DNA of 64,000 nucleotides, taken from positions 124,001 to 188,000 of the forward strand of contig NZ_AP014924.1 of assembly GCF_001544015.1 (NCBI RefSeq), read 5' to 3'. Shown piece by piece: positions 42,810 through 52,168 of this stretch. The DNA comes from Limnochorda pilosa. Its GTDB lineage: Bacteria > Bacillota > Limnochordia > Limnochordales > Limnochordaceae. A program made the position numbers and the translations under genes. The notes under the pieces were generated by a model. The model saw only the letters and a list, made by a program, of their open reading frames with translations. It was not told the origin of the DNA and did no database searches. Positions within the stretch are counted from its first letter, which is position 1. Every line of letters starts with the position of its first letter.

Positions 42810-43774
42810 AGGAGGCCGGCCTCTCCCGCTGCCTGGCGAAGCACCTCCGCCGAGCGCTGGAAGCCGGCTTGCTCGGCGGGGTCCAGGGGGAGCACGATCA
42901 CCCGCTCCACGCCGGACCGGTCCACCACCGCCGGCACCCCGATGCAGAGACCCTCGGCGCCCCGATAGCCCTCGGCCTGGACCGACAGGGCCAGGACCGA
43001 CGCCTCGTTGTGGACCACCGCCTCCACGACGCGGGCCAAGGCCGCGGCGATCGCGTAGTACGTCGCGCCTTTGCGGCGGATGATCTCGTAGGCGGCCCGG
43101 CGCACCTCCTCCACCAGCGCCTCGCGGAAGGCCGGGTCCGCCAGGCGGCGGGCCTCGGGGGGCCCCGTCCGGGCCGCCTCGGCCACGGGGATCCCCGCCA
43201 CGGTGGCGCGGCTCCAGACCGCCAGCTCCGAGTCGCCGTGCTCGCCGATGATGTACGCGTGGATGCTGCGGGGGTCCACCTGCAGCACCTCCCCCAGGCG
43301 GACCCGGAAGCGGGCCGTGTCGAGCAAGGTGCCCGACCCGAAGACCCGGCGGGCGTCGAAGCCCGAGAACCGCCGGGCCGCGAGGGTGAGGACGTCCACC
43401 GGGTTGGTCGCCACCAGCAGGATCGCCTCCGGCGCCGCCCGGGCCGCTGCGGGCACCACCTGGTGGAAGATCTCCACATTCCGGCGCAGCAGGTCCAGGC
43501 GCGACTCGCCCGGCCGCTGGGCGGCCCCGGCCGCGAGCACCACCAGGTCGCTTCCCTCCAGGTCGTCGTAGGAGCCCGACCGGACCCGGACCGGGCGGGC
43601 GAAGGCCTGGGCGTGGCGGATGTCCATGGCATCCCCCTCCGCCTTCTCCGCATTCACGTCCACCAGCACGATCTCACGGGCCAGGCGGCGGAGCACCGCC
43701 GTGTAGGCGAAGGTGGAACCCACCAGCCCCGAGCCGACCACACCGATCTTGACCGAATCCCATCGCTCGCGCAC
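42806..43774 (-). CDS. ldh: L-lactate dehydrogenase
   Basis: 322 residues. GVVGSGLVGST is the NAD loop; the specificity residue in AAQRPGESRLDLL is Gln (lactate) rather than Arg (malate); LLDTARFRV carries the Asp-Arg pair and IGEHGDSE the catalytic His. Regenerates NAD+ from pyruvate. GTG at 43774 chosen because GGGGGG lies 6 bases upstream; TTG at 43780 is closer to the same site. Confidence 0.93.
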   Translation of the reverse strand: MRERWDSVKIGVVGSGLVGSTFAYTAVLRRLAREIVLVDVNAEKAEGDAMDIRHAQAFARPVRVRSGSYDDLEGSDLVVLAAGAAQRPGESRLDLLRRNVEIFHQVVPAAARAAPEAILLVATNPVDVLTLAARRFSGFDARRVFGSGTLLDTARFRVRLGEVLQVDPRSIHAYIIGEHGDSELAVWSRATVAGIPVAEAARTGPPEARRLADPAFREALVEEVRRAAYEIIRRKGATYYAIAAALARVVEAVVHNEASVLALSVQAEGYRGAEGLCIGVPAVVDRSGVERVIVLPLDPAEQAGFQRSAEVLRQAAGEAGLL

Positions 43775-43831
43775 GGGCAACCCCCCCAGGAGCCGTTCTC
43801 AGGAAAGGGTTCCCGGAAAATGGGTCGATCC

Positions 43832-44872
43832 CTACACAGCGGGCGAAGCTTCGGCAAGGACCGCGCCGTCCGGGCTCAGGTCGGGCAGCCCGTCGGCAGG
43901 GGCTTCCCCAGGTTCGGGGCGGGGGGAGGGTGAGGGCTCCTCTTCCTCCCACAGGAGGTGGAACGTGGAGAGGGAGAGGTCCAGGTCGATGCGGTACCGG
44001 ATCGAGGCCTCGGGGTAGTTGGGCGAGACGTAGCGGTCGCCGTCGCGCACCAGGCCCTCCCCCGAGAGCCCAGGCTGGAGGCCTGCCCCCTGTACCCGCA
44101 GGCTGAGGCCCGCCCCGGCCGGAACCCCTAGCTCGAGGCGGCTCGAGCGCAGGCGGAACCGGAGCCGCACGGGCGCAGCGGGCGGCTCCGGATACGCGCC
44201 GGTGGCGGGCAGGCTCACCCGCAGCCGGCTCGACGTGCCGCTCAGGCGGAGCTCCCGCACCGGCAGGCGACGGGCGTCGAGCTCCAGGAGGGCGGAGACC
44301 AGGTCCAGGTCCAGGTCCCACGGAAGGGCGGGATGAAGCCCCACCTGCCAGCTCGCGGTCGCGGCGCCGGGCCACAGGAGGCCCGCCAGGGGCGAGGGAA
44401 GCGGCTGAACCAGCTCCACCTCCAGGTCCTCGCCCTGGGCGTAGCTCGCCACGTGCACGGGCCGGGCGAGCCCTCGCAGGGCGCCGTGCACCAGGTCGCC
44501 CGAGCCGGCCGCCAGCTCCACCCGTCCCCCCCCGCCCCGGAGGTAGAGGCGGGCCGCGACGGGCGGGCCCTGGTCGGGCAGGGCGACCCGGAGAGGCTGG
44601 GAGAGGTTTCCCGCAACGGGAACGGGGCCGCGCTGGAGGGAGAGGGCGAGGGCCAGACCCGCGAGCAGCGCCGCCAGGGAGAGCAGGCGCGCGAGCCGCG
44701 GCTGGCGGTGGAAGATGAGCGAGATGCCCCACACCACCAGCAGCGCCGGCCACAGCCGCACGAGGGCCTGAAGGACGAGCTCGGCCGCGGCCGGGTCCAC
44801 CAGCCCCAGGTTGGTGAAGAGGATGAGGCCGCCCGCCAACACCAGGAGCAGCCCCAGGAGGAAGCGGAGCAC
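43832..44872 (-). CDS. LiaF-like membrane protein with beta-rich extracytoplasmic domain
   Basis: 346 residues. Three N-terminal membrane segments (LLGLLLVLAGGLILF, LWPALLVVWGISLIF and LLSLAALLAGLALAL) are followed by a long beta-helix-like region, as in LiaF/DUF2154 (toast-rack) proteins. Those sense or restrain cell-envelope stress systems. The final ~40 residues are Glu/Pro-rich and probably unstructured. GTG at 44872 has GGAAGGGGG upstream; longer in-frame starts exist but add non-homologous sequence. Confidence 0.68.
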   Translation of the reverse strand: MLRFLLGLLLVLAGGLILFTNLGLVDPAAAELVLQALVRLWPALLVVWGISLIFHRQPRLARLLSLAALLAGLALALSLQRGPVPVAGNLSQPLRVALPDQGPPVAARLYLRGGGGRVELAAGSGDLVHGALRGLARPVHVASYAQGEDLEVELVQPLPSPLAGLLWPGAATASWQVGLHPALPWDLDLDLVSALLELDARRLPVRELRLSGTSSRLRVSLPATGAYPEPPAAPVRLRFRLRSSRLELGVPAGAGLSLRVQGAGLQPGLSGEGLVRDGDRYVSPNYPEASIRYRIDLDLSLSTFHLLWEEEEPSPSPRPEPGEAPADGLPDLSPDGAVLAEASPAV

Positions 44873-45122
44873 GCCAACCGCCCCCTTCCCGGCCGTGGCG
44901 GCCCACTCGCCCGGCCACATGCACCCGCAGGGCACCCAAACGGTTCCTCTCCTTCCCTGGTTCTTCCTGCTCGCGGAACGATCTGGGCCACGCGCCGTGC
45001 AGGCCGCTTGGGTGGGGCCGGCCGGAGGGTGGGCCCGCGAAAAGGGGCCATCCGTCCTGGGACGGGCGACTCTCCCCTCTCCGTGTCCCACCGGATACGA
45101 TCGGAGGGGAGGAGGTGGCGAC

Positions 45123-45635
45123 GTGGCGCGCCCGCAGCGGATCATGCTCACCGTGGTCTTCCTGGGCATCCTAGGCTGGATCGGGCTCACGGTGGCTACG
45201 GGCGTGGGCGTGCGCGATGCGCTCCCCGAGCGCGGGTACCGGGTACCGGAGTTCACCCTGGTGGACCTGGACGGCCGGCCCTTGACGCCCGACGGGCTCC
45301 TGGGGCGACCCTGGCTGCTCCACTTCTGGGCCACCTGGTGCTCCTCGTGCCAGAAAGAGATGCCCGACCTCGCGGCCTTTGCCCGGGAGCACCCGGAGGT
45401 GACGGTGCTCTCGGTCTCGGTGGGGGAGAAGGAGCAGACCGTGGTGGACTACGTCGCGGAGCACCCGGTGGCCAGCCCCGTCGCCCTGGACCCGAACCAG
45501 GACCTCTACGGCCGCTTTGCCGCCCGGGGCCTGCCCACCACCCTCTGGATCGACAGCCGGGGTGTGATCCGCCAGGTGGTGACGGGGCCCATGACCCGCT
45601 CCCAGATGGACGCTCTGCTCGCGACCGTCCGCTGA
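45123..45635 (+). CDS. Membrane-anchored thioredoxin-fold protein, ResA/TlpA type
   Basis: 170 residues: an N-terminal anchor (LTVVFLGILGWIGLTVATG) and an extracytoplasmic thioredoxin domain with WATWCSSCQKEM (Cys73, Cys76) and the cis-Pro loop GLPTTLWIDSRG. Reduces disulfides outside the membrane, for example in cytochrome c haem attachment, which would suit the SorB cytochrome; this link is inference. GTG with GGAGGAGG 7 bases upstream. The 228 bases after it hold a GGCCC/GGGCC hairpin near 45732 and nothing else clear. Confidence 0.88.
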   Translation: MARPQRIMLTVVFLGILGWIGLTVATGVGVRDALPERGYRVPEFTLVDLDGRPLTPDGLLGRPWLLHFWATWCSSCQKEMPDLAAFAREHPEVTVLSVSVGEKEQTVVDYVAEHPVASPVALDPNQDLYGRFAARGLPTTLWIDSRGVIRQVVTGPMTRSQMDALLATVR

Positions 45636-45863
45636 CCTCCCTGTTCTGCGAGACCTCTGCCGCTTCCATCCGCCCCTGCCGGCGGCTGCGCCCGGCCCCG
45701 CGCGCTGGCCCCGTGCCGGCCTGATCCCCCGGGCCCTCTGGGCCGTAGAAGGATATGGCAGCCCTGGCGTGAAAGAATGGAAAGTGTTCGACGCGTGCAC
45801 GGGCGGCGGGCCCGGCGGCCTGCCGCCCATGGGCTGAAGCCTTCAGCAGGGGGAATCCCTTCG

Positions 45864-47000
45864 GTGGCATCTGAGCGATTCGCGATCTCCATTCCGACCG
45901 ATTCAGGCCAGGCGGAGGCCTTTCGGACCTGGTTCAGCCAGGGCCTGGCCCGCCTCCTTGCCCGCGACGGCTACCAGGAGGCGGCGGCGGCGGAACCCAA
46001 CCTGCAGCTGGTCCTTCACTTCGTGGATCCGAAGCGGCCCCGGCCCTACCGTCGCCAGGCCCAGGCCACCTTCGTGGCGGTCATCGCCGAGAGCGAGGCG
46101 CCGGTGCGTGATGCCCTCCGCGAGGCGTACCGGGTTCTGATCGGAAGCCTGGGCAATCTGATGCTCTACGTGGGGCCGGTCGGCAACGGCAGTCCTGGGC
46201 CCATGGGCCCAGGGCGTCCTCTGGAGGTTCACTTCATCACCCTGGAGCAGGGCCACTATGTGGAGCCCTACGAGCCCGGTCGCGAGGAGGAGTTCTTCCA
46301 GCGGGTCTACTACCGCCTCAAGCCCTTGGCGTGCTCCACCCTGGTGATCAACAACGAGTTCGTCGCCGACCTGGAGGAAGAGCTCTGGAACGGCGACGAG
46401 CTTACCGAAGAGATCGGCCGGGCGGGCAAGCGGCTGGACGAGATGGGTCTCCTTCCGGCGCCCTTCCCCTTGGACGAGGTCCTGGACGAGCGTGACCGCC
46501 GCCACCTGAACAAGCTCTTCGGGCTGGGTGGCCTGAGCTACAGCAACTTCAGCGCGCGCAAGGACGCCACCCGGTTCTGGATGAGCGCAAGCGGCGTGGA
46601 CAAGTCCCGCATGCGCGAGATCGGGCGCGACATCCTGATGGTGAAAGGGTACGATCCCGGCCGGAACGTCATGGAGCTGAGCGTGCCGCCCGGGGTGGCG
46701 CCCCGGCGGGTCTCGGTGGATGCCATCGAGCACTGGATGATCTACCGGGAGCACCCGCAGGTGGGGGCGATCCTGCACGCGCACGCGTGGATCGAGGGCG
46801 CCGAGGCGACGCCCTTCAACTACCCCTGCGGCACCCTGGAGATGGCCCAGGCGGTGGCCGAGAAGGTCCGCCAGGCCCCCGACCCCGGCAAGACCGTGGT
46901 GGGGCTGAAAAACCACGGCCTGACCATCACCGGCCAGAGCCTGGACGAGATCCTGGAGCGGGTGGGGGACCGGCTGGTGAGCCAGGTCCCCATGTCCTGA
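45864..47000 (+). CDS. Class II aldolase/adducin-family protein with an extra N-terminal domain
   Basis: 378 residues. The C-terminal ~170 residues are a class II aldolase fold: zinc ligands in LHAHAWIEGAE and LKNHGLTITG, and ASGVDKSRMREIGRDIL as the substrate loop. The N-terminal ~200 residues (SLGNLMLYVGPVGNG, EVHFITLEQGHYVEPY) form another domain I cannot assign. The substrate could be a sugar phosphate or hydroxy-keto acid. GTG at 45864 has AGGGGGAA upstream. An alcohol dehydrogenase gene follows one base after the stop, suggesting a shared pathway. Confidence 0.75.
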   Translation: MASERFAISIPTDSGQAEAFRTWFSQGLARLLARDGYQEAAAAEPNLQLVLHFVDPKRPRPYRRQAQATFVAVIAESEAPVRDALREAYRVLIGSLGNLMLYVGPVGNGSPGPMGPGRPLEVHFITLEQGHYVEPYEPGREEEFFQRVYYRLKPLACSTLVINNEFVADLEEELWNGDELTEEIGRAGKRLDEMGLLPAPFPLDEVLDERDRRHLNKLFGLGGLSYSNFSARKDATRFWMSASGVDKSRMREIGRDILMVKGYDPGRNVMELSVPPGVAPRRVSVDAIEHWMIYREHPQVGAILHAHAWIEGAEATPFNYPCGTLEMAQAVAEKVRQAPDPGKTVVGLKNHGLTITGQSLDEILERVGDRLVSQVPMS

Positions 47001-47001
47001 G

Positions 47002-48270
47002 GTGGCAGAGGTCCGGGGGGTGGGGTACCGTCTTTCCATCCCCCGCTTTCTCGCGGCCCGGGCGTTCGGCCGGCACGCGCCTTCCCTCTACTACGGGCCC
47101 CTATCCAGCCTGGGTGTGGTGACGAGCCCCCGGAAGCCGCTGCCCGATGCCGCCTGGGCGCGGGTGGTGCCGATCCTGGCCGGCATCTGCGGCAGCGACC
47201 TGGGCACCCTGGCGGGGAAGAACAGCCCCGCGCTTTCGCCCTACGTCTCCTTTCCGGCGGTGCTCGGCCACGAGGTGGTGGGCCGGGTGGCGGAGGCCGG
47301 ACCCGACGCCGGCGTGGACGAGGACGAGCGGGTGGTGGTCAACCCATTCCTGCCGTGCCAGGTGCGGGGGCTGGATCCCTGCCCTGCCTGCCGCCGGGGC
47401 GAGACGTGCATGTGCGAGAACTTCGACCGTGGCGCCTTCTCCCCCGGCATGCTCCTGGGCTTCTGCCGCGACCTGCCCGGCGGCTGGGGGGAGGAGCTGC
47501 TGGCCCACGGGAGCCAGCTCTTCCACGCGCCCGAGGACCTGTCGGACGAGCGGCTGGTCCTGGTGGAGCCCCTCAGCATCGCGCTCCACGCGGCCCTGAG
47601 GGAGGCGCCCGCTCCGGGGGAGCGGGTGCTGGTGCTGGGGGCCGGCCCGATCGGGCTTGCGACCGTAGCCTCCTTGCGTCTGCTGGAGTTGCCCGTCCAC
47701 GTCACCGTCTTGGCCAAGTACCCTGTCCAGGAGGATCTCGCCCGCCGGCTGGGGGCCGACGCGGTCTACCGGACCGCCCGGCGCGGCGAGGATCCGGCCT
47801 TCCAGGCGGCCCGGGAGGTGGCGGGCGCCCGGGTGTTGCGGCCTTTGCTGGGCCGGCGGGTGGTGAGCGGCGGCTTTGACCTCACCTTCGATTGCGTAGG
47901 ATCGCCGTCGAGCCTGGACGACGCGCTGCGGGTCACCCGGGAGGGCGGCCGGGTGGTGCTGGTGGGTGCCGCCGGCGAGGTTCCTCGGCTCGACTGGACC
48001 TTCGTCTGGGCCCGGGGCCTGAGGCTGGTGGGGAGCGTCGGCTATGAGGTGGAGCGTTTCCGGGATCGTCGCCTCCACACCTTCGAGCTGGCCATGGAGC
48101 TCCTGCGGAGCCACCCGGAGCTGCCCGTGGAGGCCATGGTCACCCACCGCTTCCCCCTGGGCCGGTTCCGGGAGGCGCTGGAGCTCAGCCTTGGCCCACG
48201 GCGCCGCGAGGCGGTGAAGGTGGTCTTCACGGGACCAGCGGCGGGGGGGTCCCAGGGTGCCGGCCGCTAA
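47002..48270 (+). CDS. Zinc-dependent alcohol/polyol dehydrogenase
   Basis: 422 residues of the medium-chain dehydrogenase family. Catalytic zinc site: GICGSDLGT and LGHEVVGRV. Structural zinc Cys cluster: DPCPACRRGETCMCENF. NAD(P) loop VLGAGPIGLATVASL. It oxidises an alcohol or sugar alcohol; the aldolase-like partner upstream suggests both act on one carbohydrate substrate. The GTG start follows directly after the aldolase stop and the end overlaps the methyltransferase gene by 14 bases. Confidence 0.87.
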   Translation: MAEVRGVGYRLSIPRFLAARAFGRHAPSLYYGPLSSLGVVTSPRKPLPDAAWARVVPILAGICGSDLGTLAGKNSPALSPYVSFPAVLGHEVVGRVAEAGPDAGVDEDERVVVNPFLPCQVRGLDPCPACRRGETCMCENFDRGAFSPGMLLGFCRDLPGGWGEELLAHGSQLFHAPEDLSDERLVLVEPLSIALHAALREAPAPGERVLVLGAGPIGLATVASLRLLELPVHVTVLAKYPVQEDLARRLGADAVYRTARRGEDPAFQAAREVAGARVLRPLLGRRVVSGGFDLTFDCVGSPSSLDDALRVTREGGRVVLVGAAGEVPRLDWTFVWARGLRLVGSVGYEVERFRDRRLHTFELAMELLRSHPELPVEAMVTHRFPLGRFREALELSLGPRRREAVKVVFTGPAAGGSQGAGR

Positions 48271-49771
48271 GGGGCCGGGCGAGCCCACGGACCAGCCCGA
48301 GGCCCGGCTGGTCTGGCCGGGCAAGGCGACGCCCCGGGAGGTGCTGGCCGAGGCGGAGGCGACCCAGGTCCGGTTCCGCGTGGCCGAGCGGTTCGACGCT
48401 GGAGACGGGGAGCCCAACCTGCTCTTCTGGGGCGACAACGTGCACGTGGCCGCCGCCCTCCTGGAGCGATGGCGAGGCCGCATCGACCTGGTCTACATCG
48501 ACCCGCCCTTCGGCCTCCAGCGCACCCTGCGCATGGGATGGGGCTCCCACCCTTCCGACCCGCTCGCCTACGACGACCGCTGGCCCGAGGGATGGGCCGG
48601 CTACCTTCAGATGCTCTATCCCCGGCTGGTCTTGATCCGGGAGCTGCTGAGCGAGCGCGGCAGCCTCTACGTGCACATGGGACCCCAGCTGGCGCCTTAC
48701 GTCCGGGTGGTGCTCGACGAGCTCTTCGGCCCCGGCGGCTTCCGGAACGAGATCGTCTGGCGCCGGGACGCGGCGGGCAAGGGCGGCAAGCGCCGGTCGC
48801 TCCAGTGGCCGCGCAACACCGAATCCATCCTTTTCTACACCCGCCGTCCCCGAGGGTATCACTTCGAGCAACCGAGCCGGCCCCTGAGCCCCCGGCAGGC
48901 CGCCGCCTACCGGCTGCGGGAGCCGGACGGCCGGCGGTTCCGGGCGGTGCAGCTGGGGAACTACACTGAAACCTCCATCCGGCGCCTGGAGGCCGAGGGG
49001 CGGATCTACGTCTCGCCTTCGGGAAGACGGTACAAGAAGTACTACCTGGACGAGGCGACGGCCACGGTTGACGGGCTCTGGACGGACCTGCCCGGCTTCG
49101 GCACCCGGACGGCGGCCCGCGAGCACCTGGGCTACCCGGGGCAGAAGCCCGAGGCCCTGCTGGAACGGATTCTCCTTGCGTCCTCCCGCCCGGGCGACTG
49201 GGTGGCGGACCTCTTCTGCGGCGCAGGCACCACCCTGGCCGTGGCCGAGCGCCTGGGCCGCCGGTGGATCGGCTGCGACCTGGCGCCCCTGGCCGTGCAG
49301 ACCTGCCGGCGCCGCCTGGCTCCGGCAGCCCGTCGCCCCTTCGAGATCCACTGGGAGGAGGCTCCCGTGCGCTGCACGGTCCACGAGGGCCTGCCGCCGG
49401 TAGGGGTGGAGGCGGCCTGGGACGGGCCCGCCGTGCGGGTACGGCTGGTGCCGCCGGGAGACGTTTCGGGCGGTGGGACCGGCGCCGGTGCCGGAGAGCA
49501 GGGGTGGGCACCCGAGATCGATGGCTGGTCCCTGGACGTGGGTGCCGGGTCGGCCTTCCGCCACCGGTGGGTGAGCTTCCGCCCATACCGGCCCTCCGAT
49601 CCGCCCTTGGCACTGGAGATCCGCAGCGCCGCGTCCGGAGCGGGCGAGCGGCTGGTCGTGCAGGTCGCGGATCGGGACGGGCGGGTCTTCCGTTTCCATG
49701 GAGCGCCCCCCGGCCGGGACGGAGGGCGGGCCGGGAGCTGGGAGCCGCTCCACCCGGTTGCGGCCGGGTAA
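48257..49771 (+). CDS. Orphan beta-class DNA (adenine/cytosine-N4) methyltransferase
   Basis: 504 residues. Motif IV VYIDPPFG lies about 80 residues in and motif I DLFCGAGTTLAVAERLG about 315 in, the beta-class order of type III Mod and related enzymes. KPEALLERILLASS is the motif X-like segment. It methylates DNA at an unknown site. No restriction subunit is adjacent, so it may be a solitary epigenetic or protective enzyme. The last ~130 residues form a beta-rich tail not typical of the family. GTG start overlapping the dehydrogenase end. Confidence 0.85.
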   Translation: MPAAKGPGEPTDQPEARLVWPGKATPREVLAEAEATQVRFRVAERFDAGDGEPNLLFWGDNVHVAAALLERWRGRIDLVYIDPPFGLQRTLRMGWGSHPSDPLAYDDRWPEGWAGYLQMLYPRLVLIRELLSERGSLYVHMGPQLAPYVRVVLDELFGPGGFRNEIVWRRDAAGKGGKRRSLQWPRNTESILFYTRRPRGYHFEQPSRPLSPRQAAAYRLREPDGRRFRAVQLGNYTETSIRRLEAEGRIYVSPSGRRYKKYYLDEATATVDGLWTDLPGFGTRTAAREHLGYPGQKPEALLERILLASSRPGDWVADLFCGAGTTLAVAERLGRRWIGCDLAPLAVQTCRRRLAPAARRPFEIHWEEAPVRCTVHEGLPPVGVEAAWDGPAVRVRLVPPGDVSGGGTGAGAGEQGWAPEIDGWSLDVGAGSAFRHRWVSFRPYRPSDPPLALEIRSAASGAGERLVVQVADRDGRVFRFHGAPPGRDGGRAGSWEPLHPVAAG

Positions 49772-49912
49772 CGGTTTGGTTACACGCGAAGGGGATCGCG
49801 GCCGTGAGGCGAACCTGTCAGCGGTCCCGTGTCGGGTGCCATCGCGCCGGAGGCTCTCGCCTGGGGCCCGCCAGGCGGCCGTTCGCTCCTGGCCGCGGAG
49901 GAGGTTTCGCCT

Positions 49913-50821
49913 GTGCTGGAGTTGCGTGGTGTGGCCAAGCGGTTCGGACCCGTCCGGGCCGTGGAAGACGTCGACCTGACCGTGGAGGAGGGGTCCATCT
50001 TCGGCCTGATTGGCCCCAACGGTGCAGGCAAGACGACCAGCATGCGCATGATCCTCAACATCCTGGAGCCCGATGCGGGCCAGATCTCCTGGCAGGGGCG
50101 CCCGGTGCGGGCGGTGGCCGCCAGGGAATTCGGGTACCTGCCCGAGGAGCGGGGCCTCTACCCCCGCATGAGCGTCCGCGACGAGCTCCGCTTCTTCGCC
50201 GCGTTGCGGGGCGTGAGCGGCCCCCAGCTCGAGCACGAGATGGACGGGTGGCTCGACCGGTTCATGGGAGATCAGGCCGGCAAGAAGGTGGAGGACCTCT
50301 CCAAGGGCAACAGCCAGAAGGTCCAGTTTCTGGCGGCCATCCTACACCGCCCCCGGCTGCTGATCCTGGACGAGCCCTTCGGCGGGTTGGACCCGGTGAA
50401 CGTCCAGGCGCTGAAGGAGGCGGTGCGCGAGCTCAACGCCCAGGGAACCACCATCCTCTTCTCCAGCCACCGGATGGACCACGTGGAGGAGCTCTGCACC
50501 CACCTGGCCCTCATCGACCGGGGCCGGGTGAGGCTGAACGGGTCGCTGGAGGAGGTGCGGGGCTCTTCGGGAAGGCGCTACCTGCGCCTGACCATGCAGG
50601 ATCCCGGGGACCTGGACGCGCTCCTGCAACGGCTGCCGCAGCTTCAGGGCGCAAGCCTGGCCGGCGGAGGCCTGGAGGCGGAGGTGGACGCCCGGCTGGA
50701 TCCCCAGGTCGTGCTGCAGGAAGCCCTGGCGGTAGGGCCGGTGCGGCGCTTCGAGGTGGCACCTCCCAGCCTGGAGCAAGTCTATCTCGAGCAGGTGGGA
50801 AAGGAGGCCGTCGCCCCGTGA
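49913..50821 (+). CDS. ABC exporter ATP-binding protein, NatA-like
   Basis: 302 residues. Walker A GPNGAGKTT, signature LSKGNSQKVQ (a variant, the NatA/EcsA form), Walker B LLILDEPFGGLDP, and H-loop SSHRMDHVEEL. Pairs with the NatB-like permease, whose GTG overlaps its stop (GTGA). GTG at 49913 has GGAGGAGG 8 bases upstream; in-frame starts further left add unrelated sequence. Sodium or drug export is typical of NatAB. Confidence 0.9.
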   Translation: MLELRGVAKRFGPVRAVEDVDLTVEEGSIFGLIGPNGAGKTTSMRMILNILEPDAGQISWQGRPVRAVAAREFGYLPEERGLYPRMSVRDELRFFAALRGVSGPQLEHEMDGWLDRFMGDQAGKKVEDLSKGNSQKVQFLAAILHRPRLLILDEPFGGLDPVNVQALKEAVRELNAQGTTILFSSHRMDHVEELCTHLALIDRGRVRLNGSLEEVRGSSGRRYLRLTMQDPGDLDALLQRLPQLQGASLAGGGLEAEVDARLDPQVVLQEALAVGPVRRFEVAPPSLEQVYLEQVGKEAVAP

Positions 50822-52101
50822 AGCCCTGGCAGGTCATCGCCCGGCGCGAGTTTCGCCAGCTGGCCGGTGGACGGACCTTCATCATCATCACCGTGGTCGG
50901 AGCCCTCATCATCGGGGGGCTGGCCTTCGCACCGGCACTCCTGGAGTTCTTCTCCACCCGAGAAACGCAGCCCGAACGGGTGCTGGTGGCGGCGCCCCAG
51001 GCGCTCTTCCAGGAGCTGGAGCGGTCGGCCCGGAACCTCCAGGGTGCCCGGCCCGTGCGCCTGGAGTGGCTCGGCCCCTCCCTGGACGAGGCCGGCCGGG
51101 CGGCGGCCGACGAGCGGCTGCGATCGGACGAGGCGGGCGGTTGGCTGGAGATCGCCCCCCAGCCGGGGCCGGAGCCGCTGCGGGTCCGGTTCACCCAGAT
51201 CGGGGCGGCGAGCCGGCTCTTCGCGACCGTCCAGCAGATGGTCACCCCCCTGGTGACTGCTGCCCGGGCCGGGCGGCTGGGGGTCGATCCCCAGAGGTTG
51301 GCCGACCTCCAGCGGCCCGTTCAGGTGGAAGGACGTGTCCTCGACGTGGGCGGCCGGGACCCGCTCCAGACCGCCCTGGCCCAGGGGCTGAGCTACGTTC
51401 TCCTCTTCGGCCTCTACATGGCCATCATCCTCTACGGGAGCTCGATCAGCACGGGCGTCATCCAGGAGAAGGGCAGTCGGGTGGTGGAGCTCCTGGCCGG
51501 CGCGACCTCGCCCACCCAGATCCTGGTGGGCAAGGTGCTTGGCATCGGCGGGGCCGGGCTCCTGCAGTTCGTGGTCTGGATGCTGGTGGGGCTCCTCTTC
51601 TCCCTTCCCCAGGCAGCCTCGGGGCTCGCGGCGCGGCTTGGCTTCGGGGCCGTGGAAGTCTCGGTGCGGGCCATCCCTGTCTCCACCCTGCTTTACTTCA
51701 CCCTCTTCTTCCTGGTGGGGTACACCCTCTATGCCCTCCTCTACGCGGCTTTCGCCAGCACCGTCTCCCGCATGGAGGAGGCGAACCAGGCGCTGATGAT
51801 CCCCGTCTTCCTGGTGATCATCGGCTTCTTCGTGGCCATCACCGCCTGGGGTGCCCCTGAGAGCCGGGTGGCCGTCGTTGGTTCGCTCATCCCCTTCTTC
51901 ACCCCCATGGCCCTCTTCACCCGGATCGTCCTGACGCCGGTGCCGGTCTGGGAGATCCTGACGGGCCTGGGGCTCACCCTAGCGACGATCCTCCTGGTCC
52001 TGGCCTTCGCGGCCCGGGCCTACCGCCGCAACATCCTCCGATACCGCCGCGTCACGCTGAAGGAGCTCTTCACGGGCCGCGGGGGCGAGCGCCCGGCGTG
52101 A
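50818..52101 (+). CDS. ABC exporter permease, NatB-like
   Basis: 427 residues. One N-terminal membrane segment (FIIITVVGALIIGGLAFAPA), a large extracytoplasmic domain of about 150 residues, then five or so helices, including LFGLYMAIILYGSSISTG and the conserved EKGSRVVELLAGATSPTQIL cytoplasmic loop. This is the ABC-2/NatB topology. Translationally coupled to its ATPase. Confidence 0.88.
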   Translation: MKPWQVIARREFRQLAGGRTFIIITVVGALIIGGLAFAPALLEFFSTRETQPERVLVAAPQALFQELERSARNLQGARPVRLEWLGPSLDEAGRAAADERLRSDEAGGWLEIAPQPGPEPLRVRFTQIGAASRLFATVQQMVTPLVTAARAGRLGVDPQRLADLQRPVQVEGRVLDVGGRDPLQTALAQGLSYVLLFGLYMAIILYGSSISTGVIQEKGSRVVELLAGATSPTQILVGKVLGIGGAGLLQFVVWMLVGLLFSLPQAASGLAARLGFGAVEVSVRAIPVSTLLYFTLFFLVGYTLYALLYAAFASTVSRMEEANQALMIPVFLVIIGFFVAITAWGAPESRVAVVGSLIPFFTPMALFTRIVLTPVPVWEILTGLGLTLATILLVLAFAARAYRRNILRYRRVTLKELFTGRGGERPA

Positions 52102-52168
52102 GGTCCCTCCGGGCGTCGCCCCCGCGAACCTGTACGGCCTTCGCCTTGCGGCTGGGGATCCCAGCGGC

